NCBI GenBank assembly: GCA_013400155.1
Contig: VXBM01001327.1
Span: forward strand, 62,001 to 126,000
Reading direction: 5' to 3'
DNA from: Helopsaltes ochotensis
Taxonomy: Eukaryota > Chordata > Aves > Passeriformes > Locustellidae
DNA: 64,000 nt
Made by a program: the position numbers and the translations under genes. Each line of letters opens with the position of its first letter. Within the stretch, counting starts at the first letter, position 1. Positions 1 to 11,853 of the stretch are shown one piece after another. The notes under the pieces are model-generated. The model was not told where the DNA came from, did no database searches, and saw nothing but the letters and a program-made list of their open reading frames with translations.

Positions 1-430
1 CCTATAAAAATACACTTTCAGCAGCCTTGTCCTCAATTTGCAAAAACTTGGATGAAGCATCTAGAGTGGGGAGACTATTGCTGTTATTTCAGATAGTGTT
101 CCAACACCCACCCCCAGCCCCTCCCCCCCAGCCAAGAGCTAATTATGCCTATCAGGGTCACTCTAGAACTACTCTTCTACATCAGCCCCTGCCTAAGCTT
201 ACATGCTGCTCTGGAGAGGAGCTGGACTGCACCTAAAGCCAGCTGTGTAACACGTTCCTAAGCAGCAGCTATGCACTGTGACCTGTAAATGAAATACCAT
301 CAGACTAAGGTCTTTACCACCAATTCTGGCTTTCTGGAGTAAAAGACTGCCAATGGTTTTCGTGTTGGCAGGTAAACAGTGAGTAGGAGTTGTTGAGTTT
401 TTAGTATCAATTAATAGACTGAGTACAAAC
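1..430 (-). other. NME2: NME2 intron 4, continuing past the left edge
   Basis: Follows the exon 4 donor. No sequence encoding the terminal NME exon (HGSDS, WIYE) is present on the minus strand here. I see no repeat I can name. Confidence 0.8.
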
Positions 431-543
431 CTTCCCACTTGAATGCAGAAATCACCACGGATGGTGCCAGGCTTGGAGTCTGCAGGGTTGGTTTCCCCCA
501 GCATTACTCTCCCAGTTTTAACCACGTTGAGTCCTTCCCAAAC
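431..543 (-). CDS. NME2: NME2 exon 4
   Basis: 113 nt from VWEGLN to CIQVG plus AG of the next Arg codon; acceptor ACCTTAAG, donor GTTTGT. Same length and phase as exon 4 of the neighbouring NME1 copy, as expected for tandem duplicates. Confidence 0.95.
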
Positions 544-1990
544 CTTAAGGTAAAAAACACAACAATTCTGTTAAGCCATGCTTGTGCAAAATACTGACAC
601 TTCATCTTTATTCTACCATACTTTGCAAACAAAGGCTCTACCACTAAAGCTATTAACCTTGCCTAGATTCTCTCTTAGGCCTGTAAAGGTGACAAGGGAA
701 AAAAATATATGATGTGAAAGTAACTGTAAAAAGGACTATCAATATTGTTACTACACTGAAGGAGATACTTTACCAAGCCTCATTTTGTATACAGAGTCTA
801 CTTTGTAAACAGTTAATGTACAAAGCCAACTCCTAACCCTTTGTATTCCAGTGGAATACGGACACCCTGCTGAGTGTTCTCTCCTAGTTCATTATCACAG
901 CTGGAGATGCTATTAGAGCAAGGACCTTATTTTGGGGGAATGTAAGAATGAATGACACAGAAGCTGAGATTTTGTGTCAGAGAGCCTGACCCTTTTTTGC
1001 CCAGAACAGATTTTTTGGTGCAGAAGATTCACTTTCAGGAATTTTGCTTTATACATTTATATATTAGGCATTTTACTACTCATTTTATATGTCCACTTTT
1101 CTTGTTATATAGTAATTACACTGTCTTAATTTTAATTATTTCTTTTGCCACTATCAGAACTAGGTAGATTGAAAAAAAATGTTTCTGCAACACTATCTCT
1201 GAATATTCCTAATAATTAACAGAGCAAAACAAATTTTTCAAGAAAGTAATCTTAAACTAAAATCAAGCCACTTACCATGGCCACAATAGGTCCAGAGTTC
1301 ATGTATTTAACCAAACCAGGGAAGAAGGGACGGTCTTTCAGGTCAATGTAATGTTGTTTGAGAAGGTCTTCAGAGGCCTTTAAAAGAAGTTTAACCAAAA
1401 GGAGTTACAGGTGTAAGACTATGGCGTTAGTGATTAGATTCACTAAAAATTAATGTTACCAACAACGCTGCAGTGCTATTGTGGGTATCAGTGGGAGCTC
1501 CTGCTGTAACATTAAAGGAGTTCTTTGTGGCAGTGCTGGGAATCGTCGATATTATTTCAGTGCAGTGACCCTCACTGATAAGCAGAGTACGGGATCCCGG
1601 GGTGATGTTACCCAACACACCCTTTCAGCCAAGGCCATTCCAGCTCTCAATCGAGCTGCACTAAACCCCTAGAGCAAAATTCGGTTTTTTGGAAAGAGGA
1701 GAAGCCGTGTGCCGAGCAGGCAGCTGGGCCTGACGTGTGCTCCAGCACATCCGCCATCAGATCCCCGTTCTGCTGCAAAGGGAGATTCTCGGTGTGGGTG
1801 TGGTTATGGTAAACACCTCTCGGGCAGGGCCGAGGTTTGGGGGCAAGGCGCGGGCACTCACGTGCACGAACTTCATGGCCACGAGCCGGAACCCTTTCTG
1901 CTCGAACCGCTTGATGATCTCCCCGACCAGACCGCGCTGGACGCCGTCGGGCTTGATGGCGATGAAGGTGCGCTCGCCGTTCCCCGCCAT
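431..1990 (-). CDS. NME2: NME2-type nucleoside diphosphate kinase, partial (exons 2-4; last exon beyond left edge)
   Basis: Cytosolic nucleoside diphosphate kinase: moves the gamma-phosphate of ATP onto other NDPs through a phosphohistidine; the family forms hexamers. Three coding exons read without interruption: 1862-1990 (43 codons), 1276-1377 (34 codons), 431-543 (113 nt, phase 2 at its end), giving 114 residues of about 153. Visible signatures are ERTFIAIKPDGVQRG (nucleotide-binding Lys13), HYIDLKDRPFF, GLNVVKTGR and GETNPADSKPGTIRGDFC. The start is the ATG whose T of complement lies at 1990 (CGCCATGG context), four bases after a good acceptor. The upstream open frame is 5'UTR/intron and should not be used. 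The last exon, with the HGSDS catalytic histidine, would lie left of base 1; I looked in 1-430 and did not find it. Naming as NME2 rests on order: in vertebrates NME1 sits between SPAG9 and NME2. Product certain, paralogue name likely. Confidence 0.93.
1276..1377 (-). CDS. NME2: NME2 exon 3
   Basis: 102 nt, phase 0 at both ends, acceptor TTTTAAAG and donor GTAAGT. Encodes 34 residues from ASEDLL to GPIVAM, including the Tyr and Arg residues of the nucleotide-binding face (HYIDLKDRPFF). Confidence 0.95.
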
Positions 1991-1994
1991 GGCG
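1862..1994 (-). CDS. NME2: NME2 exon 2 (start codon exon)
   Basis: Minus-strand acceptor CCCGCCCGCAG ends at 1995, followed by four untranslated bases and the ATG at 1990-1988. The donor GTGAGT begins at 1861. Codes for 43 residues ending FVH; phase 0 at the donor. Confidence 0.94.
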
Positions 1995-2197
1995 CTGCGG
2001 GCGGGAGCGCGGCGTGAGGGGACGCGCGGCCTCAAGGTCGGCGGCAGCCATGCCGGCACCGCCCTGCCACGCGGCACCGCCACGGAATGTCCCCCCGGGC
2101 TCACCGAGCCCGGCCCAGCCCCACGGAACCCCGCCAGGCCCCTCCGCCGCACTTCCCATGCCCCTGGAGCGCGGGACGCAGCCCGGCCCAGCCTCAC

Positions 2198-2260
2198 CTA
2201 TCTGGAGCTGCTGCCGCCGCTACCGCCTGCGCCGCTGCCGCCGGAGGAAAAGGCTCAGGA
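2198..2260 (-). other. NME2: Candidate NME2 5' untranslated exon 1
   Basis: A consensus donor (GATAG then GTGAGG) lies on the minus strand at 2198/2197, 204 bp upstream of the exon 2 acceptor, inside the CpG island. Vertebrate NME1/NME2 genes commonly have a non-coding first exon, so this is the best candidate. The transcription start, and so the upstream limit, is not visible; 2260 is a guess. Confidence 0.45.
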
Positions 2261-2469
2261 GGAGGTGGGCGGGCCGCGGATCCCCCGCCCCGCGCAGAGG
2301 AGGAGCCGCCGGGCCGGCGGCGCTTCAGGGGCGGAATCGCTAGCGCCAAGCGGGATCGGGCCGGGATGAGATGGGACCAGACAGGAAAGCGGTCTCTGCC
2401 GGGCCCGGCGACCGAGCGGTGGCACTTGGCCGGGCCCGGCCGCACCTGTCGCCTCTGCCACCTCGAAGG

Positions 2470-3443
2470 TTATTAATTTACGGATGCGGCAGTTGTGGCT
2501 TAAGTCTTTAAGGCACTGAAACGACGGTAAATGTTTAACAAAACTAAATAAGTTATTACTCATTTTTTGCTGGGTTGGTTGCTTTTGAGATATCCCCGCG
2601 GCCCGAGGGTTGGCCAACCCGGCTGCACCGCAGTAGTCAGCGCAGCTACAGCTCCTCGAAAGCATATTTATCACAGAAAAGCGATGTGGGATCCATAACC
2701 CAGGAACATTATTGATAATTTTATTGGGAAGATGAAGCTGTCAAGTGTCAAAACCTCACAGTCCCTGAACTCGTGTCACAACATGAAGCAGGGAGTGTGT
2801 TGTTACTTTTTATGATGTTTGCTACTTGGCCCTTTCTTAGTTGATAGAGCACCTTTTTCCTGAGCAAGTTATAATCACACACCATCACTGCAGGTGAGAT
2901 ATCAATGAAATAACCTCTGGAGTCCTTGTGTTGTCTCTTATTGAGGGGCCAGTTAGTGGCTTCACAGAGTCAATTAGTGGTTTCACTGGACCTGCTCAGG
3001 CACCTCAGCCATGCAGGAATGCTGGCCTCCACTTCTTCCTGGTCTTATCACATTAGAAACTAATCAGCAGCTTCCTGACAACCCCCACACCTCCAGATAA
3101 ACCAAATTTCTGTATTTTGTAGAATTGAGAAGCCCCAAGTAACCATTCAAGCAAAGATTAAACTGGAGACTACTCATCTCATGCTCAGATTTGTCAGATA
3201 TTCCCTTTCCTCCCACTTGTTTTAACTCGATGATTTATCTTCTATAACAATGAATATTTTCAGAAGAGAAGCTCACAGCATTACCTACAGCTTCATAGAG
3301 AAATTGTTCCCCCTCCTTCTACTTATTAATTAAAGACAATTTTTTTTCACTGAAAAAACAGCAAACATTGTTTTATTTTGTGCCATCTCTTTTTAGGACC
3401 TCGATATCACCATAAGAGATCATAAGTCTTCAACATTCACTGC
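2470..3443. other. Intergenic, no gene recognised
   Basis: Moderately AT-rich. Around 2948-2988 a short phrase containing TTAGTGG and TTCAC is repeated, but I can name no element or coding region. Confidence 0.6.
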
Positions 3444-4979
3444 TGTCTCAGTTTGAAAGAGAGGTGTCTGCTAGGGAAGGCAGGAGCTTCCCTTGGAATG
3501 GAGAATGTAAACCCCCTCCCTCCAAATTATTATAATTTTGAATATTAAGGGGGCTCTCTGGCAAAGGTATGATAATAGGAATAACAGTTCTTTACTAGTA
3601 TGTATAACAAGGCAATCAAACAAACAACAACTCTGGCATTAACAGCAAACAGAACTAGGAACCCAGTGACAGACTTCTCGGCCGCAGGCTTTCCCTTTAG
3701 TGCAGTTCCAGTCACAGCCGGAAGGGGGTACTGGTGACTCTTGGTGAGCAAGGCAGGTGCGATGATTCTCTCGCAGCTGCATGGGGCGCTGTGGCGCGGG
3801 CTCGGGGAGCACGTAGCGACGGCGGCTCGGCCAAGATAGGAAAGGATGGAGGAGAACCTTTGCTTCACAAAACCCTGGGGCAGTCGATCCTAATGCCCCA
3901 GCAGGACTCTGAGGAGCACCAAGCTGGAACGGCAGGAATGAGCAAAAATCCCGGGCTGGTGGACGAGATGCATCAGGAGCTCTGGCTGGAACCGCGGGAT
4001 ATCTCGGCAGGCAAGAGGTGCGGAGCTACCGTGTTGCGAAGACTCGGAGCAGTGCCGATGAAGCAGCTGGGGTGGGACAGCGGCAGCCTGGCTCCCAGCA
4101 CGGCAGAGAGGAGTAAGCCCAGAATTCTGGGCACCCAAGCAGATGAGGACAGGTCCCCCTTCTAGTGAGGTGGGTGTTACCAAAGTAGTAGTTCAGTAGA
4201 TCCTCCTACAAGCAAAGGCTCACCTCACGGCAGAAGAAAACAGCTATGGGCCAGGCTCCGGTGGCAGCAACGAACTCCCTTCCTAAGCAGCGGCCCCAAC
4301 CCTCCTCCTCTACAGCCGAGAGCGAGGGAGACCCCAAAGCTGCCCCAGCCCCGTCCCCCACCTGCCCCACTCTCGGAGTATCTCTGTCCCTCGGAGAGAA
4401 ACTCCCCTAGCAGAGAGAAATGCAACCAGATGCCCTCCTTCCCCCTAAGCTTGACCACTTCATTGTTTTCTCAAGTACCCGTAAGTACCCAGTGTTTCTT
4501 AGCAACTTACGGGAAAAATTCTAGAGGTAATGTCGTTTAAGTCACTGGCCCAATGCCAGTGCACCCATGAGAAAATAGTTCCTTAAATGATGCTGTGAGT
4601 GGGACCAGGAACTGAGCAGACCAGGCTCCAAATTAGAAATGAGAAGAAAAACTTTATTAACTTACACTATATATAGAGAAGAAAAAAACAACATTTAGAA
4701 TGAAAACTTTCTAAACCACTCCTCCTCCCGCCCTCCCCTACCTCATTTTTACTAAAACTTTCTGAGACAAGACTTGGAATTTTTAGCTGGTTTAGTACCT
4801 CTAGAGTAATAATTTTTTTAATTAACTAAGGGAGAGGAGTCTTCCTTGTGCCCCATAGGAACTCCCACAAGAAACAGAGTCTATTGTGGCCTACACTCTT
4901 CCAAATGGCTCACCCCACACAGAGGAAATGTGCCATTGAGAAGTCCTCCTTCCGTAGACAATGGTCTCACCACTATCTA

Positions 4980-5063
4980 TGCCCCCCCCTCCCCCCCCCG
5001 TTCTTTTTAAGGATGCCTTAGGGACACAAGTCGTTCCCGGCCCCCCCCTCCCCCCCCCCCCCT
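4980..5063. repeat. Poly-C tracts in the nested LTR
   Basis: Two long, nearly pure cytosine blocks (about 4981-4999 and 5040-5063), each broken by single T residues. They create spurious glycine-rich frames on the minus strand. Confidence 0.9.
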
Positions 5064-5520
5064 TTTCTCCCTCGGGACAAAGGGTTTTAAGAACAGAGGT
5101 CTTTTTCTCTGAGGGCACCACCACACCCTCTTAATCCTCCTCTGCTCACTTACTCCTGCACTGGCATCTCTACTACACAGTGCTCCTTGCATCCCCCCAA
5201 TACAGTTTCTATAAGTTACAGGAGCATTAATTCAGTTTCTATGACCGCTACAAGAAAAGTCCGGCCAAAAGGCTACTCCATCAATCTCTTCTTTATCTTC
5301 TGCTGGCATCAGAAGTCCCAGGCAGTCTCTCCCATCACTTCCTGAAGTCGCAGCCAGTGAAAAGTTCTTACCAGGTTTGAAGCAGCGCTAGTCGAACTCT
5401 CCGGGGAGGGGGAAGCACAGCACGCAGGACGACCCAGGGGTAAATCTGCCACCCCTCCATTCTCGGTAGGGGGGGGGAGCTACACAGTTCCATTCCCTCT
5501 CTTTTCTATCCGAGGGCGGA

Positions 5521-5540
5521 GGGAGGGCGGGGGGGGAGGG
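5521..5540 (+). repeat. Canonical G-quadruplex motif
   Basis: Four runs of at least three G separated by single bases, in a longer G-rich stretch (5467-5548) in the U3 of the nested LTR. Fits the standard four-run rule with very short loops. Confidence 0.8.
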
Positions 5541-5950
5541 TGGCGGTGCTCTGCCAAGGCCACAGCAACAGCAGCCCTGGCCCAGATCCACAGCAGCGAA
5601 GCTCGCAAACAGCTGTGCTGCGGGCAGGCAAACGCTGCCCAGCTCTCCTTAACCCAGGCCGTGTTAACAGGCCTTGGCCGGGGCCAGGGGAGGCCTCCCC
5701 TCCACCTCCACAGCCAGGAGGAGGAGGAGAGCCTGAAGAACCTGTTCACTCTCTCTGAAGGCCGGAAAGGAAGAAGACTGCCCCTGGGACTTCTCGTCCT
5801 TCTGAAATGTATGTTCACGGAGATGACGTGGCCTTTCATTGGTTTAACAAGGTGCCAATCTCAGAGCTAGCTCTCTCACTTCCCAGGGCGGATCAAACCA
5901 CGACAGGTAAGAAGGAACAAAAGAAAATATAACTTACCCCCAATAACTGC

Positions 5951-7017
5951 ATGGTTCAGTATTCAGATACAAGAACTCACTGTGGAGGAAAAAATCGTGG
6001 AGCTTGAGCAACTGATTCCGTGAAACTCTTGCTCTTAGCGAATAAAATGTTTCAGGGAAATAAATACATAATATCAACCCCAACTTCCTCATCTAGTACA
6101 ACTTTTGCCCTTGAAACTGAAACACCTTCTGCATTATTATGACTGTATTTCTTTACATCATTAAATACATACAGAATGATAGAGCTAAAGTCACTTCTGA
6201 AACAACTTATCCAAGGACCGTCCGCTTTGTAGTTCCAGCTACTAAGGAAAGGACAGTAATGAGAACAAAGCTAAATTATCAGTTATTCAGCAGGCAAAGC
6301 AAACACCACTTATTCCTCTGTCCAAAGTCAGAGAGCTGCTGCACTGAAGTGGCTGAAGGTAGAATCTCCCTTATCCATCCTCACATTAATCTTCTTTTCG
6401 CATAAAAGGACATTTCATAAAGCCTGGTTGGTTAATCTTCCCTTAAAATGCTGAATAAATCCCATGTGGAAGGAAAAAAGAGCAAGTTGAAGCAGTGTCA
6501 GTGTGGAGGCAGTTGTCACTTTAGCCAGAGCTGAGCTCTTTATGGGTACAGCATGTACTGGGGAGAGAAATGGGCTTTTTTTTCTGCAGCTGTTTTAGAA
6601 ATGGGGACACACTTGACTTGATATTAAGTAAATCCTCAACATTTGGCATAGTATCAATGCATTTACACACCATCAGTTGTCCTCTAATGCCTTAGCAAAG
6701 TTAACCTCTGACTCTGAGCCATTTGCATATTTATTTACCAAATAATTTTTACCCATTTTTTTCATGCTAACAAAAATTTTCTCTATGACTATAAAGTGCT
6801 TCAGAAAAATGTATCTATTATCTGCTCTGTGTTTTCACCTCATATCTCTCAATCCTAGAAGCAGCTTTTAAAATGTGCACTTCCATCTATAACTTGACAC
6901 CTTTTAAATTAAAGGAGCAGCAAGCACCGACTCTATTTGACATCCGCAACAGAGCAATCTCACTGTTTTCTGAGGTTTCTACCAGGGAATTCTTTGGAAT
7001 AGTTAGAGGCTGGCAGC
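5951..7017. other. Intergenic, no gene recognised
   Basis: AT-rich sequence after the family A LTR. The short open frames at 6139-6405 and 6873-7118 show no recognisable domain and no splice context. Confidence 0.6.
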
Positions 7018-7360
7018 TGCTCATTGTCACAGTGCATTCTCACAATGCAGCTACTCTGAAGCTGCCCCCTAAATTCGACCAGCTTAGAAAAAAAACCAAG
7101 ACCCTGCATGAGCAATGATAGGAGGGATTTGAACTCAGAGACCTCAACCAATTCCTTTGAACCCAACATGCAGATGTATCATTGGCCAGGGAGCTGGGTG
7201 GTGTTAAGACCCAGATCAATCAGTTGTCTAGATCCAGGAGTTTTGAACTCTCTATATAAGGAGGTTCCAAACAATAAAACAGGCTTTTTGTCTTATAATC
7301 AAGAGGACTTGAGTCATGACTTTTGTCTCCAACCTATGACCGCACGTAACTCGTGGTGCA
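7018..7360 (+). mobile_element. LTR, copy 1 of a plus-strand pair
   Basis: Begins TGCTC, ends GTGCA. It contains TATATAAG at 7253-7260 and AATAAA at 7273-7278 on the plus strand, the order expected for an LTR promoter and polyadenylation site. A closely related copy in the same orientation lies at 12476. This copy has about 21 bp (near 7157-7180) that the other lacks. No matching target-site duplication was found. Confidence 0.75.
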
Positions 7361-7689
7361 CCCATGTGAGGACAACAGCCATTTCCTGCAAGCAGAGTGG
7401 AGGGAGACAGAGTAGCACATGAGGCTGTATAAAAATATGGTGAGGAGAGCACCCAAAACAGCATGAAAAGTCAACAAAAATCCAGATTACCCTTTGTAAA
7501 TACCCCCTGTAAATAGAAAATGGCACTAAAGAAATGGAAGGATAGGTTTCACTGGGAAAAAAACCCATCACCAAGGTATTGATTTTTCTTTTACCTAAAT
7601 GAGGAATAAAGTATGTCGCCCTGATTTTCAGCCTTCTGATGCATTTTTGTTTCTGTAAAGGAGTTCTCACACTTTCAAGTATCAACAAT

Positions 7690-7890
7690 TGTTTGTTTTC
7701 TTATTTTCATGGAGGAGGAGAGAGTTGATGGACTGTTGGTCCAACCAGTGTGTTGGAGAGGTGGCAGCTTCACCCTCCAATCCATGATCACCTTTGGAAT
7801 TCTATAAAATATCAAAGATGTAAATAAAAAGTCTTCTTCTTTCTAGCACAATTCAGCGTGTTGGTGCAGTTCTTCCCTGTCTCCTATCTC
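7690..7890 (+). mobile_element. Possible second LTR end
   Basis: Contains CTATAAAATA (near 7803) followed closely by AAATAAAA (near 7822), an LTR-like promoter/polyadenylation pair, just before the GC-rich open frames at 7902. No partner copy lies in the window, so this is tentative. Confidence 0.35.
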
Positions 7891-7901
7891 CACAAAGATA
7901 T

Positions 7902-9107
7902 ATGCAGCAGGTGTTGCCAGCCTTGCTGGCGTGGTCTGTGAACCACAGACTAAATGTTATAAAGCCCTGGAAAATTGTTTCAGACTTGCTGGATTGGTTG
8001 GAAGCCAAGCGGGATGCAGGGATGGCAGTAAAGATGCTGCGGACACGGCCTGCCAAAACACCTGCCAAAGATGAGGAGCGGGGCAGAACGGCGGGTGAAA
8101 AACTGAGAGTGGAGTGGCCATTATTCACCAGAGCTCTGCCGCTGCTGCTGGTACCAAGTGCATCCTCGGAATACCCAGGTCCACCCACACCCCAGCTACA
8201 GAGACCATCTTTGGGCTCCTCACCCTGTAATGCATCACAGAGACAGCTTGCCGAAGAGCACATGGTGGAAGCACATGGCACCAGAGTCACTCATCCAAGA
8301 TGGTGGAGTGCAAGAGGCAGCCTGCCGGGAGAGATGCCACGCCAGCCAAGCGGAGGCAGTGGTCAAAATCGCCCCTGCTGTGGTGCTTAGGACTTCTTCC
8401 AGTGCATCCACCAGAAACCAGAAAAAAATGGCACCACGTCACCAAATGACAGAAGAGAAGCCAACAGCCCTGCCACCGGAGCCACCCCAGTGCCACGCTT
8501 GCCTGCACCATGCGTGGAGCCACCAGCACCTGGGGCCAAAGGCTGCTGCATAGCACCACATCCACAGTCAGGATTCAAGAAACCTGGGAAAAAACGAGAC
8601 AGCCACTGCCACAGTCAGTGCCCCAGAGACTGGGAGACCTGGCTGGCACGAGTGGCGCCTGGGACTGTGGGACATCACATCATGTCAGCTTCAAGTGGCC
8701 CCAGAAACCAGCAGAGTGAAGTGGAGCCACCCTCCACCACCAAAAAACCGTGTTGCCAGACAACTACAGCAGCAATGATATCAACCCCGTCTGCACAGCC
8801 AGAGAGAGCCTGTAAGTTTATTGGGGCTGTGGGAGGAGAACCAAAAGACAACCCTTGGTCCTCCAATCCATATAACCCTAGAGGGGACCCTAACAATATC
8901 ACAAAAGAATTCATGCCACCCAGCACTATGCAGCCTCAGCCAGAGCTGAGTCACAGTGAGTGGTTACGGCTGGAGGGGGCCCTAATGGCAGCATCTTTCC
9001 CCCTCCACCTGCCCTCTGCAAAAGCCGATCTGCAGCAGCAGAGGTGGCAGGGGTGGGAGTGTGTGGAGCCATGGGGACATGATGCTCAAGCACATGGCCT
9101 ATTATAA
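7902..9107 (+). other. GC-rich region with overlapping open frames, possibly decayed ERV interior
   Basis: Plus-strand frames at 7902-8390 (162 codons), 8158-8553 and 8490-9107 (205 codons) overlap in different phases. The proteins are rich in Pro, Ser, Lys and Ala. I recognise no catalytic motif; a gag-like origin is only suggested by position between LTR-like sequences. The sequence is GC-rich unlike its AT-rich surroundings, so it is probably an insertion. Not called as a gene. Confidence 0.35.
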
Positions 9108-11853
9108 GTACATATCATATTATTGGCTTTTTGCAAATATTAAAATGAATACTATATGTATAATGTTGGAAAACTTTTCCTTATTAATATAGTTTCTTTT
9201 ATTTCTGCTACTAATGAAACTTAGAAATAGTAGTAGGATAAATATAAATTTCTTAGGCTAAAGCATGGTATTAAAATAAATACTACTTTTGTTCATATAA
9301 CCCAGAGAATGGAAAAGATAATCAGAACACCCCATCCCCCCCCGCCCCACCTGCCTCCCCTGCATTCCTGGATTATTTTATCCAGATGAAGATGGCAGTG
9401 ACCAGAGCTGCAGGGGAGGAATTTATTGAACCTCTGTTATCAGGGAGTGCGAGACTGGATGGAGCCATGAAGAAGATTGATCTGCAAGGTAAAATGGTTG
9501 GAGGGGAAGTTGAAACTAAGCGGAGGAACATCTAAACTCAAGAGGAATGTTTGAGTCATGTATGGGGATTTATGAATGTGCAACAAGCTGGTGCTTTTAA
9601 AGAACAAGCCTTTGTTAGTAAACTCTGCTCTTGGCTGAATGCCAAGGTGCCTGGCCGTAATTGTTTATTAATTAAACTATTTGCTTTATTTCGGTCTCCT
9701 AATTGTCTTTTTATAAAAATTTTTAAATTTGACCAAGAAAGTGAACTTCGTTTTTCACATGGCCCCAGCAGGGGTAGCCCCAGTAGAAGCAGTGTCGCAT
9801 TCCCTGTTCCCCCCACATACGGCGCACTTTGCCTGGTAAGGTGCGACTGACATCTTGTGGGCTGGGAAAGCCCTACAAGCTATCCCAGCACTGCGTCTCA
9901 TGTTCAGTCTGCGGCTCCCTGGCGCTGACACCCCCAGCAGAAACCTGAGATCTCCAGAGCCCAATACAGCACTCTGAACCAACCCCAAGAACCCCCATCC
10001 CGTGGTGTGGGGGCCCCAAGCACCGCCCCCCTACCCCCACACTGGGATGGCTACGGGGAGCAGTGGGCGCCCTCCCAGCCACCGCAGCCACCACAGGCTG
10101 CCACAGCCCATTCATCTGTGGCAATCCAAGTGTCCACAGTACAAAAAAAACCCCAAAAAACCAAATTTACCAACCAAACGAAAAACCCAAGCAAGACTAA
10201 CCACAGAAGTAAGATGCATTAAAAGCTCCTTTGGTAATGTTTACAAAAATTGGACACAACAAATATTTGCCATAGAAACAGATACCCATTCCAATGTTGA
10301 TTTCTAGGTACTTTCAACAGTTTTAGTCCTAACGATACTAAACTCTTTACTTTTCAAATGTGCATTGAACTTTCAATATAATACTGTGTAATATTTAAGG
10401 ATTTTAGTTTAATTTAATAATTTTCTTTTGTATAAAACTCACAATAATTTTCTAGGCTGTTTTTACCCTCCAAAGAAAAGGTGAGAAAGCACCAAGGTGA
10501 GAAAAACAAAAATTCAATCTTAGAACATTTTTCAGAAGTTTAATAAGGGAATAAAAAAGGGCAATGTCCAGCGCTGCCAATGAACACACCAATACATGAA
10601 GACAGTGTTATCTATACACTCTTGCCTTACTAAGGTACATACATATTCATGCATTATTCAAACATTCTTGGTAGCTTTTCATGTTGTAGAAACTTTTCTT
10701 TGTTTTGGTTTTTCACTCTGACTAATCAACATGACATCCTGCAGATCAGGTCAATATATTTTATTCCTTCTTGTGGTTTCATCCTGTTGTTTCACTCTTC
10801 CCTGATAAGGAGTAGTTAACAAAATTTTTCTCTAATTCTCCTGCAGTGCTCTGGTTAGTGTCACTCTAATCTTATCACTTGGAGAGGTCTGTCAGCAGAT
10901 GTGGAAAAAAACTTAATTGCTTTATCCAGTTCTCTTGATTACATAGAAGTATTTTAACATTTTATATTTTGCTAAGGCCTACAGTACAATACATTCATCA
11001 CATTATTAGTTCTGTAAGCTATAAGGTGTATACATCAACATAATATAGTCATCACACTACTATTTCCATGAGCTATATGTTGGGTATTTAAAATGAGAAA
11101 TTAGGTTACATTAGCAAGCTGCTAAAAGGGATTATAAATTGTGCTATACTTAAAATCACTAACCACATATAAAGACTAATACACAAATGCGAAGCCAATA
11201 CCATAGGGTCATTTTTAACAAAGGTATTTATTTTCCTCTTCCAAAAATCCTACAATTTCAGTTAGGGGATTTCAAAATCCAAATTTAAGTTTTGTTCTCA
11301 GTCATCTAAAACTGTGTAAATATTTTACCTAGCTGAGACAGAGAGATGTTTCCTTGGTTTGTTTGAATTTGTTTGTTTGTGACAAAGAGGTAAATAGTTC
11401 AAAAGGGTTATAGTGTGTCATAGTTGTAGTTATCTACGAGTTATTTTTATATAATTGGTTATTTAGTTAAGAATAGACAACAAAGCCAGCTGTTCCATGA
11501 GTTATTACTGAAAGACTTCTTTTAAGGATGTGATGGGGAAGTCCACCCAATTTAGGTCTCAGCTCTGGCCAAGAGCTGTGGCCTGAACTGGTGAGAGAGG
11601 TGTGCCATCAAGCCCAGCTGTTTCTGTGCTAAAAATGAAAGCAAGTATTTTGACTAGCTGATTTGGCTTTGCAGAACCCCTTTTCCTGTAAGATAACATG
11701 ATGGCCTTGTCCAGAAGAGGCTTTTTCTCATTGTGAAAAGGAGGCTCCTCCGCGATAGCAGACTCTGGGTCATGGTAAAGCATATATGCAGTTATAAGTT
11801 TCACCTTATTAATTTTGTTCTGAGGTCCCTACTTTGTTCCTGTTATAATTGTT
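9108..11853. other. Unclassified sequence between the paired LTRs
   Basis: AT-rich, apart from a C-rich stretch near 9335-9360, a GC-richer block at about 9760-10120 and an A/C-rich low-complexity run at 10138-10210. Short open frames only. If the LTRs at 7018 and 12476 belonged to one provirus this would be its interior, but no pol or env motif is visible. Confidence 0.5.

Larger units (their letters stand above)
1850..2460 (-). promoter_or_regulatory. NME2: CpG-island promoter of NME2
   Basis: About 600 bp of very GC-rich, CpG-dense sequence covering the start codon, the candidate exon 1 and upstream DNA, with sharp drops to AT-rich sequence on both sides. No TATA box is obvious, typical of a housekeeping promoter. 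Many short open frames on both strands here are composition artefacts. Confidence 0.75.
4531..5905 (-). mobile_element. Nested LTR of a second family
   Basis: Bounded by TGTCGT at 4531 and ACGACA at 5905 (inverted termini) and by the 5-bp duplication GGTAA at 4526-4530 and 5906-5910. On the minus strand it carries a TATA element (CTATATATAG, 4667-4676) and an AATAAA (complement of 4653-4658) close to the low-coordinate end, leaving a U3 of about 1.2 kb rich in CpG and in C/G homopolymer runs. It sits inside the family A LTR, so it is the younger insertion. Confidence 0.85.
3444..5945 (-). mobile_element. Solo LTR (family A), split by a nested LTR
   Basis: Starts TGTCTCAGTTTGAAAG at 3444 and resumes after an inserted LTR for its last 35 bp (5911-5945). 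A 5-bp target-site duplication ACTGC flanks it (3439-3443 and 5946-5950). The same family recurs at 17441, 22460-23362, 31659 and 49070. Sense is minus: an AGTAAA-type polyadenylation signal (antisense of the TTTACT run near 3592) lies about 150 bp from the terminus at 3444, as in the other copies. Without the insert it is about 1.1 kb. No internal retroviral genes flank it, so it is a solo LTR. Confidence 0.85.

Noticed and set aside
1647..2476. Many long open frames on both strands around the NME2 promoter
   Set aside because: They run through the CpG island and introns; only the spliced NME2 frame has homology. High GC lowers stop frequency.
3734..4183. Open frames in the outer LTR as host genes
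   Set aside because: Lie wholly inside a repeated LTR that occurs elsewhere in the window; discussed as an LTR-family pattern instead.
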